A DNA stretch of 64,000 bases from Azospirillum sp. B510. GTDB lineage: Bacteria > Pseudomonadota > Alphaproteobacteria > Azospirillales > Azospirillaceae. Below are positions 16,850-25,894 of the stretch, piece after piece. The position numbers and the translations under genes are program-made. The stretch is from contig NC_013854.1 of assembly GCF_000010725.1 (NCBI RefSeq), positions 2,633,001 to 2,697,000 of the forward strand, read 5' to 3'. The first letter of the stretch is position 1. Each line of letters begins with the position of its first letter. The notes under the pieces were generated by a model, which worked only from the letters and a program-made list of their open reading frames with translations, was not told where the DNA came from and searched no databases.

Positions 16850-18025
16850 TCATTTCTGGATATTGACCACCGCCGATACCGGAGCGAGCGCGATTCCACG
16901 GTCGGCCAGCGCGGTCAGCCACAGATTGAGCCGCTCGATCGTCGTCGGATAGGGCGAGGCGAAGCCGACGGCGGCTCCATTCGTCCTGGCCAGCTCCTCC
17001 AGTTCGCGCAACTGGTCGTCGATGGCGCCGCGCGACAGGTCGCGGTCGATGACACGGTCGCCCAGCGCCCGCGGCACACCGGCCAGCATGGCGAGCGGTC
17101 CGGCCACGCTCTTGGGATTGACGCGGGAATCGACCAGCAGCAGGCCGCGCGCCTTCAGCGCGTCGATCACCGGCTGCATCGCCGTCGGGTTGGCGGTGAA
17201 TTTGCCGCCGGTGGTGCTGGTGACGCCGACATAGCCGACCGCCTTGCCCAGCGACCATTCCAGCCGTTCGATGTTGCGGTCGGGCCCGAGCATGGTCAGC
17301 AGGGCGTTGGGGCCGGGATCGTCGCGCGGGTAGGTCAGCGGCTCCATCGGCAGGGACAGCATGACCTCATGCCCCTTGGTGCGGGCGCGCTCCACCCAGT
17401 CATCCAGCCGTTCGGCGTAGGGAAGAAAGGCCAGCGTGATGCCGGGCGGCAGCTTGGCCAGGGCGTTGCCGGTGGTGACGCCGCTCAGCCCCAGGTCCGA
17501 CATGACGATGGCGACGCGCGGCCGCTTGTCGGTGGCCGGGAAAGGCCGGGCATAGACCTGCCAGGGCTTGCGCCCATCCTGGGCGATGCGCGGCAACGGG
17601 CCGTTGCGGCTGTCCTCCACCAATCCCGGCACCGGGGCCGGGACCAGCGTCACCGCGGCGGCGGGGGCGCCGGGCAGAGGCAGCGGGGCGGCGTCGGTCG
17701 GCAGCGGCGGCGGCACCGCCGGCGCGGCGGCCTTGGGTTCCGGCGCCGGCGGTGGCGGCAGCGGAGCGATCGCCACCGTCGTCGACGGAATGGACGCCCG
17801 CCAGGCCTCCCGAGTCGCGTCGCCATTCAACGCCAGCCAGCCGCCAAGCCCGGCATAGATGGCGGCCACCAGCGCGACGGCCGCCAGCAGCGGTTTCGAC
17901 GGCGGCTTGCGCGGCACGCCCGCCGCCCCGTCTCCGCTGCGGCGGAAACGGCTGAGCCAGCCCGATCCGGGGCGCAGGCCCCGGACATCGAACCGCAGAC
18001 GAGCGAGCGGGGCGGGAAGCTTCAC
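16850..18025 (-). CDS. Divergent polysaccharide deacetylase family protein (YibQ-like)
   Basis: The 391-residue protein has a cytosolic start, one membrane helix (LLAAVALVAAIYAGLGGWLAL, about residues 46-66) and a long Pro/Ala-rich periplasmic linker. A divergent polysaccharide deacetylase domain (DUF610, NodB fold) follows from about 165: RVAIVMSDLGLSG, LAFLPYAERLDDW, GHEVMLSLPMEP, LLLVDSRVNPKS. The normal metal triad is degenerate in this family, so enzyme activity is not assured. It lies 15 bases after ctpA at the end of the gpmI-envC-ctpA operon. That genomic neighbourhood is widely conserved and suggests a role in cell wall or envelope maintenance. Confidence 0.85.
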   Translation of the reverse strand: MKLPAPLARLRFDVRGLRPGSGWLSRFRRSGDGAAGVPRKPPSKPLLAAVALVAAIYAGLGGWLALNGDATREAWRASIPSTTVAIAPLPPPPAPEPKAAAPAVPPPLPTDAAPLPLPGAPAAAVTLVPAPVPGLVEDSRNGPLPRIAQDGRKPWQVYARPFPATDKRPRVAIVMSDLGLSGVTTGNALAKLPPGITLAFLPYAERLDDWVERARTKGHEVMLSLPMEPLTYPRDDPGPNALLTMLGPDRNIERLEWSLGKAVGYVGVTSTTGGKFTANPTAMQPVIDALKARGLLLVDSRVNPKSVAGPLAMLAGVPRALGDRVIDRDLSRGAIDDQLRELEELARTNGAAVGFASPYPTTIERLNLWLTALADRGIALAPVSAVVNIQK

Positions 18026-18040
18026 CGTCCGTCGCTCCGG

Positions 18041-19477
18041 TCAGCGCGCCGAGGCGCGCTGTTGCTGGAACAGGGCGACGCCGCGCAGCAGATCCAGCGC
18101 GCGGGCTAGCTGGAAGTCGAAGGGCGGCTCCGCCGTCCCCTCGGCCGCGGTACCATCCGCCGGAGCCGCGGCCGGGGTCGATCCCGGAGCGGTTCCGGGA
18201 GCGGCCGGGGCCGCGCCGGCGCCCGGAGCGGGGGCCGGCGCCGCCGGATTAGGCGCGGCCGGCGTGCCGGGAGCCGCCGGGCTGGTGGTGGCCGGACGCG
18301 GCGCCTTGTTGCCCGTATCGGGGTTGACCAGAGCCCCCTTCAGGTCGGCCTCGCGGCGGCGGACGATGTTCCTGTCCAGATCCTCCACCTTGGCGACATG
18401 CACCTCGATGTCCGGGGTGATGCCAAGCTGCTGGATTGAACGGCCCGACGGCGTGTAGTAGCGCGCCGTGGTCAGCCGCATGGCGCCATGGCCGGGCAGC
18501 GGGATGATGGTCTGCACCGATCCCTTGCCGAAGCTCTGGGTGCCCATGATGATCGCGCGCTTGTGGTCCTGCAACGCGCCGGCGACGATTTCCGAGGCCG
18601 AGGCCGAACCGCCATTGATCAGCACCACCATCGGCTGGCCCTTGATCAGGTCGCCCGGCTTGGCGTTGAAGCGGGTGCCCTCCTCCGCCCGGCGGCCACG
18701 GGTCGACACGATCTCGCCCTTCTCCAGGAAGGTGTCGGAGACCGAGACCGCCTGGTCGAGCAGGCCGCCCGGATTGTTGCGCAGATCCAGGACATAGCCC
18801 TGCACCTTGTCGCCCAACTGCTGCTGGATGCTGGCGATCGCCTTTTCGAGCCCGCTCTGGGTCTGCTCGTTGAAGCTGGTGATGCGGATGTAGCCGACAT
18901 TGCCCTCGGTGCGGAAACGGACCGACTGCACCTTGATGACGGCGCGGGTCAACGACACGGTGAAGGGCTCTCCCGCCTCGCCGCGGCGGACGGTGACCTT
19001 CAGCTCGCTGCCGACGGGCCCGCGCATCTTCTCGACCGCCTCGTTCAGGCTGAGGCCCATCACCGCCTCGCCGTTCAGCTGGACGATCAGGTCGCCCGGC
19101 TGCAAACCGGCGCGGAAGGCCGGGGTGTCGTCGATGGGGGAGACGACCTTCACCAGGCCGTTCTCCATCGTCACCTCGATGCCAAGCCCGCCGAACTCGC
19201 CGCGGGTCTGGACCTGCATATCCTGGAAGCTTTTCTTGTTCAGATAGCTGGAATGCGGGTCGAGCGAGGTCAGCATCCCGTTGATCGCCGCCTCGATCAG
19301 CTGCTCGTCGGTCACCGGCTCGACATATTCGGCGCGAACGCGCTCGAAGACGTCGCCGAACAGGTTCAGCTGCCGGTAGGTATCCGACGAATTGCTGGAC
19401 TGCGCGGTGACGGTGGCGACGCCGGCGCCCAGAAACACCAGAGCTGCCGCCGTGGCGGCACGCTTGATCATCCTCAT
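18041..19477 (-). CDS. ctpA: C-terminal processing protease CtpA (peptidase S41)
   Basis: CtpA is a periplasmic serine protease that trims C-termini of envelope proteins. The 478-residue product has a signal sequence (to about residue 25), a PDZ domain around 85-175 (GLGIEVTMENGLVKVVSPIDDTPA...GLQPGDLIVQLNGEAV) and the S41 catalytic core. The nucleophile Ser lies in the SASASE stretch near 291-295. The general base Lys lies in QSFGKGS (Lys318). The C-terminal 120 residues are Pro/Ala-rich low complexity, longer than usual. The ATG at 19477 directly follows the stop of the envC-like gene. It is part of the gpmI-envC-ctpA-yibQ operon. Confidence 0.95.
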   Translation of the reverse strand: MRMIKRAATAAALVFLGAGVATVTAQSSNSSDTYRQLNLFGDVFERVRAEYVEPVTDEQLIEAAINGMLTSLDPHSSYLNKKSFQDMQVQTRGEFGGLGIEVTMENGLVKVVSPIDDTPAFRAGLQPGDLIVQLNGEAVMGLSLNEAVEKMRGPVGSELKVTVRRGEAGEPFTVSLTRAVIKVQSVRFRTEGNVGYIRITSFNEQTQSGLEKAIASIQQQLGDKVQGYVLDLRNNPGGLLDQAVSVSDTFLEKGEIVSTRGRRAEEGTRFNAKPGDLIKGQPMVVLINGGSASASEIVAGALQDHKRAIIMGTQSFGKGSVQTIIPLPGHGAMRLTTARYYTPSGRSIQQLGITPDIEVHVAKVEDLDRNIVRRREADLKGALVNPDTGNKAPRPATTSPAAPGTPAAPNPAAPAPAPGAGAAPAAPGTAPGSTPAAAPADGTAAEGTAEPPFDFQLARALDLLRGVALFQQQRASAR

Positions 19478-21037
19478 CTACCCTTGTCCTTTCCCCTCCG
19501 GGGCGCCGAACCCGCGTTGCGGGTTGATCGGCTGACCGTTTCGTCGCAGCTCGAAATAGAGATCCGGATTGCCGTCCGGCGGCATGACCGCCAGCGGTTC
19601 CCCGCTGGCCACCTTACGCCCGACGGCCGTGTCGATCCGGCCCAAACCCGCAATCAAACTATGATATCCGTTGCCATGTTCCACGATCAAGATGAGGCCA
19701 TAGCCCTTGAAGGGGCCGGCGAACACGATCGTGCCGCCGCGCGGCGCCACCACGGCGGCCCCGGCACGGGTCTGCACCGTCACGCCGCGGCTGGTGGCGC
19801 CAAAGCGGTCGGCCTCGCCGAAGCGGCTGGTCACCTTGCCGGCGGCCGGCAGCACCATGCCGGCGACAGCCGGAGGACCATCGGGGGAGCGGGCGGCCAG
19901 TTCGCGCTCGCGCGCCGCTTCCTTCGCCGCCTCGTCCTTCGCCCGCTTTTCCTCGGCGGCCTTCTGTTCGGCGATCTTCTGTTCGGCGGCGCGCAGCTCG
20001 GCCAGCTTGCGTTCGGCCTCCTTGCGCTCGGCTTCCTTCTGAGCGGCGAGGCGGCGTTCGGCCTCCCGCTTCTCCGCCTCGCGCTTGGCGGCCTCCCGGC
20101 GTTCCGCCTCGCGCCGTTCGGCTTCGCGGCGGGCGGCGGCCTCGATGGCGGCGCGGCGCTCCGCCTCGATCCGGTCCATCAATTGGCGCAGGTCGGTCGC
20201 CTGGCCGGACAGATCCGCCATGCGCTGGCCGACCTGGACGCGCTCCTCCTCCGTCTGGCGCGACAGCTCCTCGCGCCGGGCGATCAGGCGGTTCATCTCC
20301 TCCTGCTTCTCGCTCAACGCCACCCGCGCCGCCAGCGCCTTCGACCGCTGCTCCACCAGCTTGCCGCGGGTGTCGGCCAGCCCGGTCAGCGCCTGGGCCA
20401 GCGCATCGGCCCGCGCCTTCAGCGCCGGCACCGCGTCGCGCAGCAGCAGGGCGGAGCGCAGCGTATCCACCGGGCTTTCCGGCCGGGCCAGCGCCGCTTC
20501 CGGCGGGATGCGGGCCAGCCGTTGCAGGGCGGCCAGCAGGGTGGCGATCTGCTGGCGCTCGGCGTCGAGCCCGGCGGAACGGTCGCGCTCCTCGGCCTCG
20601 AGCGCGGTGAGCGAGTCCTCCAGCTGGTCGAGCGTCTGTTCCTGCCCGCGCGCCTGATCGGCCAGCGTGATCAGCCGGCCGCGCAGGGTATCCAGTTCGG
20701 TCTGGAGAGCCTGGGACTGGCGTTCCAGCTGCTGCTGGCGCTGTTTGCCGGTCTGGAGCTGCTGCTCCACCCGCTTCAGCGTGTCCTTGGGGGCCTCGCT
20801 TTGGGCCGCCACCGGCTGGGCGAGAAGCAGGCCGGCGATCAGGATGAAGCCGGCGAGCGATCCCTCTCCCGCCCCGGGAGAGGGAGGGGCCCGCCGAAAG
20901 CGGGAGGGTGAGGGGGAGAGCAAGAATCCCGAACCGCATGGGTCCTTGGAATCCCCCTCACCCTCCCCATGCTTCGCATGGGGCCCCCCCCTCTCCCGGG
21001 GCGGGAGAGGGTATGACTGACGGGGACCCCACGCCAT
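19478..21037 (-). CDS. EnvC-like murein hydrolase activator (degenerate LytM domain)
   Basis: The core is a periplasmic protein: a signal-like segment (FILIAGLLLAQPVAAQ), a long coiled coil rich in Glu, Arg, Lys and Gln, and a C-terminal LytM/M23 domain (last 130 residues or so). The zinc ligands expected in M23 peptidases are missing: the HxxxD site reads GATSRGVT and the final HxH reads DLYFEL. As in EnvC it probably activates amidases and does not itself cut peptidoglycan. The ATG at 21037 is 4 bases after the gpmI stop. The first 60 codons or so are encoded by a palindromic repeat pair (20866-21013) read in frame, so the true N-terminus may be aberrant. A non-ATG start inside the repeat is possible. 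Confidence 0.85.
   Translation of the reverse strand: MAWGPRQSYPLPPRERGGPHAKHGEGEGDSKDPCGSGFLLSPSPSRFRRAPPSPGAGEGSLAGFILIAGLLLAQPVAAQSEAPKDTLKRVEQQLQTGKQRQQQLERQSQALQTELDTLRGRLITLADQARGQEQTLDQLEDSLTALEAEERDRSAGLDAERQQIATLLAALQRLARIPPEAALARPESPVDTLRSALLLRDAVPALKARADALAQALTGLADTRGKLVEQRSKALAARVALSEKQEEMNRLIARREELSRQTEEERVQVGQRMADLSGQATDLRQLMDRIEAERRAAIEAAARREAERREAERREAAKREAEKREAERRLAAQKEAERKEAERKLAELRAAEQKIAEQKAAEEKRAKDEAAKEAARERELAARSPDGPPAVAGMVLPAAGKVTSRFGEADRFGATSRGVTVQTRAGAAVVAPRGGTIVFAGPFKGYGLILIVEHGNGYHSLIAGLGRIDTAVGRKVASGEPLAVMPPDGNPDLYFELRRNGQPINPQRGFGAPEGKGQG
20866..21013. repeat. Two palindromic repeats, head to head, inside the envC-like gene start
   Basis: The left unit contains CCCTCTCCCG/CGGGAGAGGG near 20871-20885 and a CCCGC/GCGGG stem with AAAG loop. 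The right unit near 20955-21012 is its inverted relative, ending CCTCTCCCGGGGCGGGAGAGG. They are joined by a spacer with CAAGAATC. The same arrangement occurs at 24294-24440. Read on the minus strand it is open and in frame. Confidence 0.85.
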
Positions 21038-21040
21038 CCG

Positions 21041-22603
21041 TTATTCCGCCGCGGCGCGGGCGGCGTCGCGGACCAGCAGGTTGCGGCCGGTCATCTCCAC
21101 CGGCTTCGGCAGGCCCAGCAGATCCAGCAGCGTCGGAGCGATGTCGGCCAGACGGCCGCTCCCGATCCGGGCGCCGGCCGGGCCGTTGATCATGATCAGC
21201 GGAACCTTGTCCAGCGTGTGGGCGGTATGCGGGCCGCCGGTCTCCGGGTCCTTCATCAGCTCGCAATTGCCATGGTCGGCGGTGACCAGCATGGTGCCGC
21301 CGGCGCGGCGCACCGCCGCCTCGACCTTGCCGACGCTGACATCGACCGCCTGGACCGCCTTGATGGCGGCGTCCAGCATGCCGCTGTGGCCGACCATGTC
21401 CGGGTTGGCGAAGTTGACGACGATCAGGTCGTATTTGCCCGAATCGATGGCGCCGACCAGCTTGTCGGTCACCTCGGAAGCCGACATCTCCGGCTGGAGA
21501 TCATAGGTGGCGACCTTCGGCGACGGCACCAGGATGCGGTCCTCGCCGTCATAGACCCGCTCCTCGCCGCCATTGAAGAAGAAGGTGACGTGCGGATACT
21601 TCTCGGTCTCGGCGATGCGCAGCTGCTTCATTCCGGCCTCGGAAACCACCTCGCCAAGCACCTTGGTCAGGGATTTCGGCGGAAAGATGGTGGTCATCAG
21701 CTTGGCCAGCGCCGACGAATATTCGACCATGCCGACCACGGCGGCCAGCGTCGGCGCGCCGGCCACCGGGAAGCCGTCGAAATCCTTCTCGACATAGGCC
21801 GCCAGGATCTCGCGGGCGCGGTCGGCGCGGAAATTGGCCATCAGGATGGCGTCGCCGTCCTTCATGCCGGCGTAATCGCCGATCACCGTCGGCAGGATGA
21901 ACTCGTCATGCTTGTCGGCGGCATAGCTCCGCTCGATCGCCTGGATCGGGTCGGCGGCATGCTCGCCCTCCGCCTTGGTCATCGCCGCATAGGCCTTGGC
22001 GACGCGGTCCCAGCGCTTGTCGCGGTCCATGGCGTAGTAGCGGCCGATGACGGTCGCCACCTCGACGCCCGGCATCTCGAAGACGTCGGCCATGAACTCG
22101 GCGACCTGATCCTTGGCGCTCTGCGGCGGAACGTCGCGGCCGTCGGTGAAGGCATGGACCGCCACCGGAACGCCCTCGCGCGACAGCACGCCGGCCAGCG
22201 CCGCGATGTGGTCCTGGTGCGAGTGGACGCCGCCCGGCGACAGCAGGCCCATCAGATGGACGCGCCCGCCGGTCCTGTGCATGGTCTTGACCAGATCGTT
22301 CAGCGCGGCGTTGCGCTCCAGATCGCCCTCGACGATGGCATGGTCGATCATGACGAGGTCCTGCATGACGACCCGGCCGGCGCCGAGATTCATGTGGCCG
22401 ACCTCGGAGTTGCCCATCTGGCCCTTGGGCAGGCCGACCTCCTCCTCGCTGGCGTCGAGGAAGGCCGTCGGTTCGGCCGACCACAGGCGGTCCCAGTTCG
22501 GGGTCTCGCCCAGCGCGATCGCGTTGTCGGACCGCTCCTCGCGATAGCCCCAACCGTCCAGGATGCAGAGGACGACGGGGCGGGGTCGGTTGGTCTCGGT
22601 CAT
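21041..22603 (-). CDS. gpmI: 2,3-bisphosphoglycerate-independent phosphoglycerate mutase
   Basis: GpmI interconverts 3- and 2-phosphoglycerate with two manganese ions. The 520-residue product has the alkaline-phosphatase-superfamily motifs: VVLCILDGWGYREE near the start (metal Asp16), catalytic Ser66 in MGNSEVGHMN, HSHQDH near 127-132, DGRD around 160, FFNGGEE near 340 and the C-terminal ANPDMVGHSG and TADHGNCE with the other metal ligands. The start at 22603 has AAAGG upstream. The stop lies 3 bases before the envC-like ATG, so translation is probably coupled. The preceding gene rlmH ends 111 bases upstream. Confidence 0.96.
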   Translation of the reverse strand: MTETNRPRPVVLCILDGWGYREERSDNAIALGETPNWDRLWSAEPTAFLDASEEEVGLPKGQMGNSEVGHMNLGAGRVVMQDLVMIDHAIVEGDLERNAALNDLVKTMHRTGGRVHLMGLLSPGGVHSHQDHIAALAGVLSREGVPVAVHAFTDGRDVPPQSAKDQVAEFMADVFEMPGVEVATVIGRYYAMDRDKRWDRVAKAYAAMTKAEGEHAADPIQAIERSYAADKHDEFILPTVIGDYAGMKDGDAILMANFRADRAREILAAYVEKDFDGFPVAGAPTLAAVVGMVEYSSALAKLMTTIFPPKSLTKVLGEVVSEAGMKQLRIAETEKYPHVTFFFNGGEERVYDGEDRILVPSPKVATYDLQPEMSASEVTDKLVGAIDSGKYDLIVVNFANPDMVGHSGMLDAAIKAVQAVDVSVGKVEAAVRRAGGTMLVTADHGNCELMKDPETGGPHTAHTLDKVPLIMINGPAGARIGSGRLADIAPTLLDLLGLPKPVEMTGRNLLVRDAARAAAE

Positions 22604-22714
22604 CGCGCTTACCTTTCTCGAAAGGTTGTGGTCTCGGAGTTTCGTGTTTGTTGGCTTTTCAGGCTCCGGCGCCGTTCTTGCTTTCGCATCGGGCGCCGGA
22701 TGCGACGCTCGGTA

Positions 22715-23173
22715 TCAGGATCTGTGATAGGGGTGGCCGGCAAGAATTTGTTGAGCGCGATAGAGTTGCTCCGCAAGCATGCCGCGCACCAGCATGTGGG
22801 GCCAGGTCATCGGCCCGAAGGCGAGCAGGAAGTCGGCCCGCGCCCGCACCGCGTCGCCATGGCCGTCGGCACCGCCGATCAGGAAGGCGAGGTCGCCGGC
22901 GCCGCGGTCGCGCCAATCGCCGATCTTGGCGGCGAAGCTCTCGCTGGGCAGCGCCTTGCCGCGCTCATCCAGCGCCACGATGACGGCGCCGCTCGGCACG
23001 GCGGCGAGCAGCAACTCGGCCTCCTGCCGTTTCAATTCGTCGGAGGAGAGGCGCTTCTTCACCTCGACCTCCTTCAGGGCGAACGGCCAGACGAGCCGTC
23101 CGACATACTCGTCGAACAGGTCGCGGGTCGGTCCGCCCCGCGACCGCCCGACGGCGGCGAGCCACAGACGCAT
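22715..23173 (-). CDS. rlmH: 23S rRNA (pseudouridine1915-N3)-methyltransferase
   Basis: RlmH methylates pseudouridine 1915 in helix 69 of 23S rRNA on the 70S ribosome. The 152-residue SPOUT-family protein has VIVALDERGKALPSESFA, the knotted FLIGGADGHGD (about residues 97-107) and the C-terminal MTWPHMLVRGMLAEQLYRAQQILAGHPYHR block. Its length and order of motifs are typical. It lies 48 bases after rsfS within the proA-nadD-rsfS-rlmH operon, an arrangement conserved in alphaproteobacteria and linked to ribosome maturation. Confidence 0.96.
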   Translation of the reverse strand: MRLWLAAVGRSRGGPTRDLFDEYVGRLVWPFALKEVEVKKRLSSDELKRQEAELLLAAVPSGAVIVALDERGKALPSESFAAKIGDWRDRGAGDLAFLIGGADGHGDAVRARADFLLAFGPMTWPHMLVRGMLAEQLYRAQQILAGHPYHRS

Positions 23174-23221
23174 GATGCGGCCCTCCGCCCCCGTTTCCGT
23201 CCTCGTTCCGCTCTCGGCCCG

Positions 23222-23668
23222 TCAGGCGCTCAGCCGCGCCGTGCCCGACGGCGTCGGCAGCTCCAGACCCCACATCTTCTCGATGTTGTAGAAGGTCCGG
23301 ACTTCCGGCTTGAACAGGTGGACGATCACGTCGCCGGCATCGACCAGCACCCAGTCGCACTGGGTCATGCCTTCCATCTCGACGCCGCGGACGCCGGCCT
23401 GCTTCAGCTTCTCGGCCAGCTTCATCGCCATGGCGGCGATGTGCCGCGTGTTGCGGCCCGACGCCACGATCATGTAATCGGCGAAGGTGGTTTTCCCGGC
23501 GAGATCGATGACGGTCACGTCATCCGCCTGGTCGGCGTCGAGCGACGCCTGGATGAGCGCCTTCAGGTCCTGCGGTTCCAGGATCTGGGGAACGGCGGCT
23601 GGCCGCGGAGCGGTCGCGGCCGTTTCGGTGTGCGTGGTGATGGCTCCAACCTCTTGCAACGGTTTCAC
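23222..23668 (-). CDS. rsfS: Ribosome silencing factor RsfS
   Basis: RsfS binds L14 and blocks subunit joining in starvation. The 148-residue protein has a low-complexity N-terminal tail and the RsfS/Iojap domain from about residue 40: LKALIQASLDADQADDVTVIDL, DYMIVASGRNTRHIAAMA, and the C-terminal CDWVLVDAGDVIVHLFKPEVRTFYNIEKMW. The GTG at 23668 overlaps the nadD stop by four bases (GTGA), a typical coupled start. It is the third gene of the proA-nadD-rsfS-rlmH operon. Confidence 0.93.
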   Translation of the reverse strand: MKPLQEVGAITTHTETAATAPRPAAVPQILEPQDLKALIQASLDADQADDVTVIDLAGKTTFADYMIVASGRNTRHIAAMAMKLAEKLKQAGVRGVEMEGMTQCDWVLVDAGDVIVHLFKPEVRTFYNIEKMWGLELPTPSGTARLSA

Positions 23669-24474
23669 GACCCGGCGGCCCGTGCCTGCCGGATCGCCGT
23701 CGCCGAGGCCGGGTGCAGGGGGTTGCGTAAGAACGCCCAGGCCGGCCGCCTGTGGCGCGCCAGCCCTTTGACCCCGGACACCGACACCCGCCGACGGGTG
23801 TAACGCTGGGCGGCCTTGCCGCTCAGCGCTCCAAGAGAATAGGTGGGACGGGCGAAAACCGCAACGGCCACCGAGTCGAAGATTCGCATCCAGTGCTTCC
23901 AGCGCGGAATTTGCCGCAGATTGTCCGCCCCCATCAGCCAGACGAAGCGGGTTTTCGGGAAGCGGCGCTGAAGCTTGGCCAGCGTGTCGGCGGTGAAGCG
24001 GGTGCCGAGCGCCGTCTCGATCGCCGTCACCTCGATCCGCGGATGGGCGGCGACGGCCCGCGCCTCCGCCAGCCGTTCGGCGAGCGAGGCCATGCCGGAG
24101 GTGGATTTGAGCGGGTTCTGCGGACTGACCATCCACCACACCCGGTCGAGCCCCAGCGCCTTCAGCGCGAACAGGCTGATGTGCCGGTGCCCCTCATGGG
24201 CCGGGTTGAACGACCCGCCGAGGATGCCGACGGTGAGGCCGGCGTAAGAAGGACCGGAATAGAGGTGGGGGGCGCCCTTCAGCCCCGAACGGACTCCCTC
24301 TCCCGACCCGGGAGAGGGAAGGGGCCCATGGCGCAAGACATGGGAAGGGTGAGGGGTGACGCAAGAATCGCGGGATCCATGTACGGATCGCCCCTCCCCC
24401 TGCCCTCTCCCCGAGAGGGAGAGGGTGCCGATAGGACGGGAGAGGGCACTCACCTCAGGGCCGCGTCTGGCCAT
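23665..24474 (-). CDS. nadD: Nicotinate-nucleotide adenylyltransferase, with an in-frame repeat at its N-terminus
   Basis: NadD makes deamido-NAD from nicotinate mononucleotide and ATP. The core of about 190 residues starts at [17 protein letters not shown] (nucleotide-binding loop), includes [16 protein letters not shown] and ends with the [10 protein letters not shown] signature (SxTxxR-like). In front lie about 75 extra residues, mostly encoded by the palindromic repeat at 24294-24440 with its own G/R/S-rich reading. The nearest ATG is at 24474, overlapping the proA stop by 20 bases. No ATG, GTG or TTG start occurs between the repeat and the conserved core in this frame apart from a TTG inside the repeat, so the repeat is likely translated. 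The stop overlaps rsfS by four bases. Confidence 0.9.
   Translation of the reverse strand: MARRGPEVSALSRPIGTLSLSGRGQGEGRSVHGSRDSCVTPHPSHVLRHGPLPSPGSGEGVRSGLKGAPHLYSGPSYAGLTVGILGGSFNPAHEGHRHISLFALKALGLDRVWWMVSPQNPLKSTSGMASLAERLAEARAVAAHPRIEVTAIETALGTRFTADTLAKLQRRFPKTRFVWLMGADNLRQIPRWKHWMRIFDSVAVAVFARPTYSLGALSGKAAQRYTRRRVSVSGVKGLARHRRPAWAFLRNPLHPASATAIRQARAAGS
24294..24440. repeat. Palindromic repeat pair inside the nadD start
   Basis: Like the 20.87 kb element, it has CCCTCTCCCG...CGGGAGAGGG near 24297-24318, a CCCATGGCG...-type stem, the shared CAAGAATC spacer and a second inverted unit near 24389-24432. The two loci resemble each other more than chance allows and are both in the 5' end of a minus-strand gene. 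Confidence 0.85.
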
Positions 24475-25729
24475 CGCCGCGCACGACATACTTGTAGCTG
24501 GTCAGCTGCTCCGCACCCACCGGGCCGCGGGCGTGGAACTTGTCGGTGGAGATGCCGATCTCCGCCCCCATGCCGAACTCGCCGCCGTCGGCGAACTGGG
24601 TCGAGGCGTTCCACAGCACGATGCCGCTGTCCACCCGCGACAGGAAGCGCTCCGCCACCGCCGGATCCTCGGTCAGGATCGATTCGGTGTGGTGGGAGCT
24701 GTGGGCGTTGATGTGGTCGATCGCCGCATCCACCCCGTCCACCACGCCACAGGCGATGATGGCGTCGAGATACTCGGTGTCCCAATCCTCCGGCGCCACC
24801 GCCGTGACGCGGGGGTCGACCGCCTGGGCCGCCGCGTCGCCGCGCACGGCGCAGCCGGCGTCCAGCAGGTCCTTGACCAGAACAGGCAGAGCCGTGTCGG
24901 CGATGGCGCGGTCGACCAGCAGCGTCTCGGCGGCGCCACAGATCGAGGTGCGGCGCATCTTGGCGTTCAGCACCACCTTGCGCGCCGTCTCCAGATCGGC
25001 GGCGGCACCGACATAGACATGGCAGTTGCCGTCGAGATGCTTGATCACCGGCACCCGGCTCTCGTCGGCGATGCGCTGGATCAGCGACTTGCCGCCGCGC
25101 GGGATGATGACGTCGATGTGATCGCGCATCGTCAGCATATGGCCGACGGCGGCGCGGTCGGTGGTCGGGACCAGCTGGATCGCCGCCTCCGGCAGTCCGG
25201 CCTCGCGCAGGCCCTGGGCCAGACAGGCGGCGATGGCGCGCGACGAGCGGATGCTCTCCGACCCGCCGCGCAGGATGGCGGCGTTGCCCGACTTCAGACA
25301 GATGCCGCCGGCGTCCGCCGTCACGTTGGGCCGGCTTTCATAGATGATGCCGACGACGCCGAGCGGCACGCGGACGCGCTGGATGCGCAGGCCGTTGGGC
25401 CGCGTCCAGTCGGCCAGCACGCCGCCGATGGGGTCGGGGAAATCGGCGATGTCCTCCAGCCCCTTGGCCATCGCCTCGATGCGCTTGTCGTCCAGCATCA
25501 GCCGTTCGCGCAGAGGGCCGGACAGGTCGCGGGCGCTGGCCATGTCCTCGGCGTTGGCGGCCTTGATCCCGGCGGCGCGGGCGCGGATGGCCGCCGCCGC
25601 CGCCCGCAGCGCCCGGTCCTTCGACGGTCCTGGCGCGGTCGCCAGCGCGGCCGCGGCGGCGCGGGCGGCGCGGCCGATGGTCAGCATCTGGTCATGCAGG
25701 GCGTCGGTGGTCTCGAGCAGGGCGGACAT
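24455..25729 (-). CDS. proA: Gamma-glutamyl phosphate reductase
   Basis: ProA reduces gamma-glutamyl phosphate to the semialdehyde that cyclises for proline. The 424-residue aldehyde-dehydrogenase-fold protein has [55 protein letters not shown], and the catalytic Cys in [13 protein letters not shown] (about 260-272). The ATG at 25729 has a GGAGA ribosome binding site. It is the first gene of the minus-strand operon ending in yibQ and partners with the distant proB. The last residues overlap the nadD start. Confidence 0.96.
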   Translation of the reverse strand: MSALLETTDALHDQMLTIGRAARAAAAALATAPGPSKDRALRAAAAAIRARAAGIKAANAEDMASARDLSGPLRERLMLDDKRIEAMAKGLEDIADFPDPIGGVLADWTRPNGLRIQRVRVPLGVVGIIYESRPNVTADAGGICLKSGNAAILRGGSESIRSSRAIAACLAQGLREAGLPEAAIQLVPTTDRAAVGHMLTMRDHIDVIIPRGGKSLIQRIADESRVPVIKHLDGNCHVYVGAAADLETARKVVLNAKMRRTSICGAAETLLVDRAIADTALPVLVKDLLDAGCAVRGDAAAQAVDPRVTAVAPEDWDTEYLDAIIACGVVDGVDAAIDHINAHSSHHTESILTEDPAVAERFLSRVDSGIVLWNASTQFADGGEFGMGAEIGISTDKFHARGPVGAEQLTSYKYVVRGDGQTRP

Positions 25730-25894
25730 GGAGGTCTCCGGACACTCTATCCGTTGAAGGGACATCGACCTTAACGAATTGTTCGGGGTTGCGAAAGCCG
25801 CCTGGTTGTGGGACTTCGGCGTTGCGGTATGGGCGGGCGTGTGCGGAACGCAACGCGCGCCCCGTGGCCGGACGGGGTTTTCGGGTGGGGTGAC

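Noticed and set aside
18488..20911. Long plus-strand open frame opposite ctpA and the envC-like gene
   Set aside because: It shows repetitive Leu/Gly/Arg content mirrored from the coiled coil on the other strand. No start signal and no domain.
20866..24440. Palindromic elements read as CRISPR or terminators
   Set aside because: There are no regularly spaced spacers, units are inverted and lie in gene starts, and no T-run follows. They fit a dispersed palindromic family.
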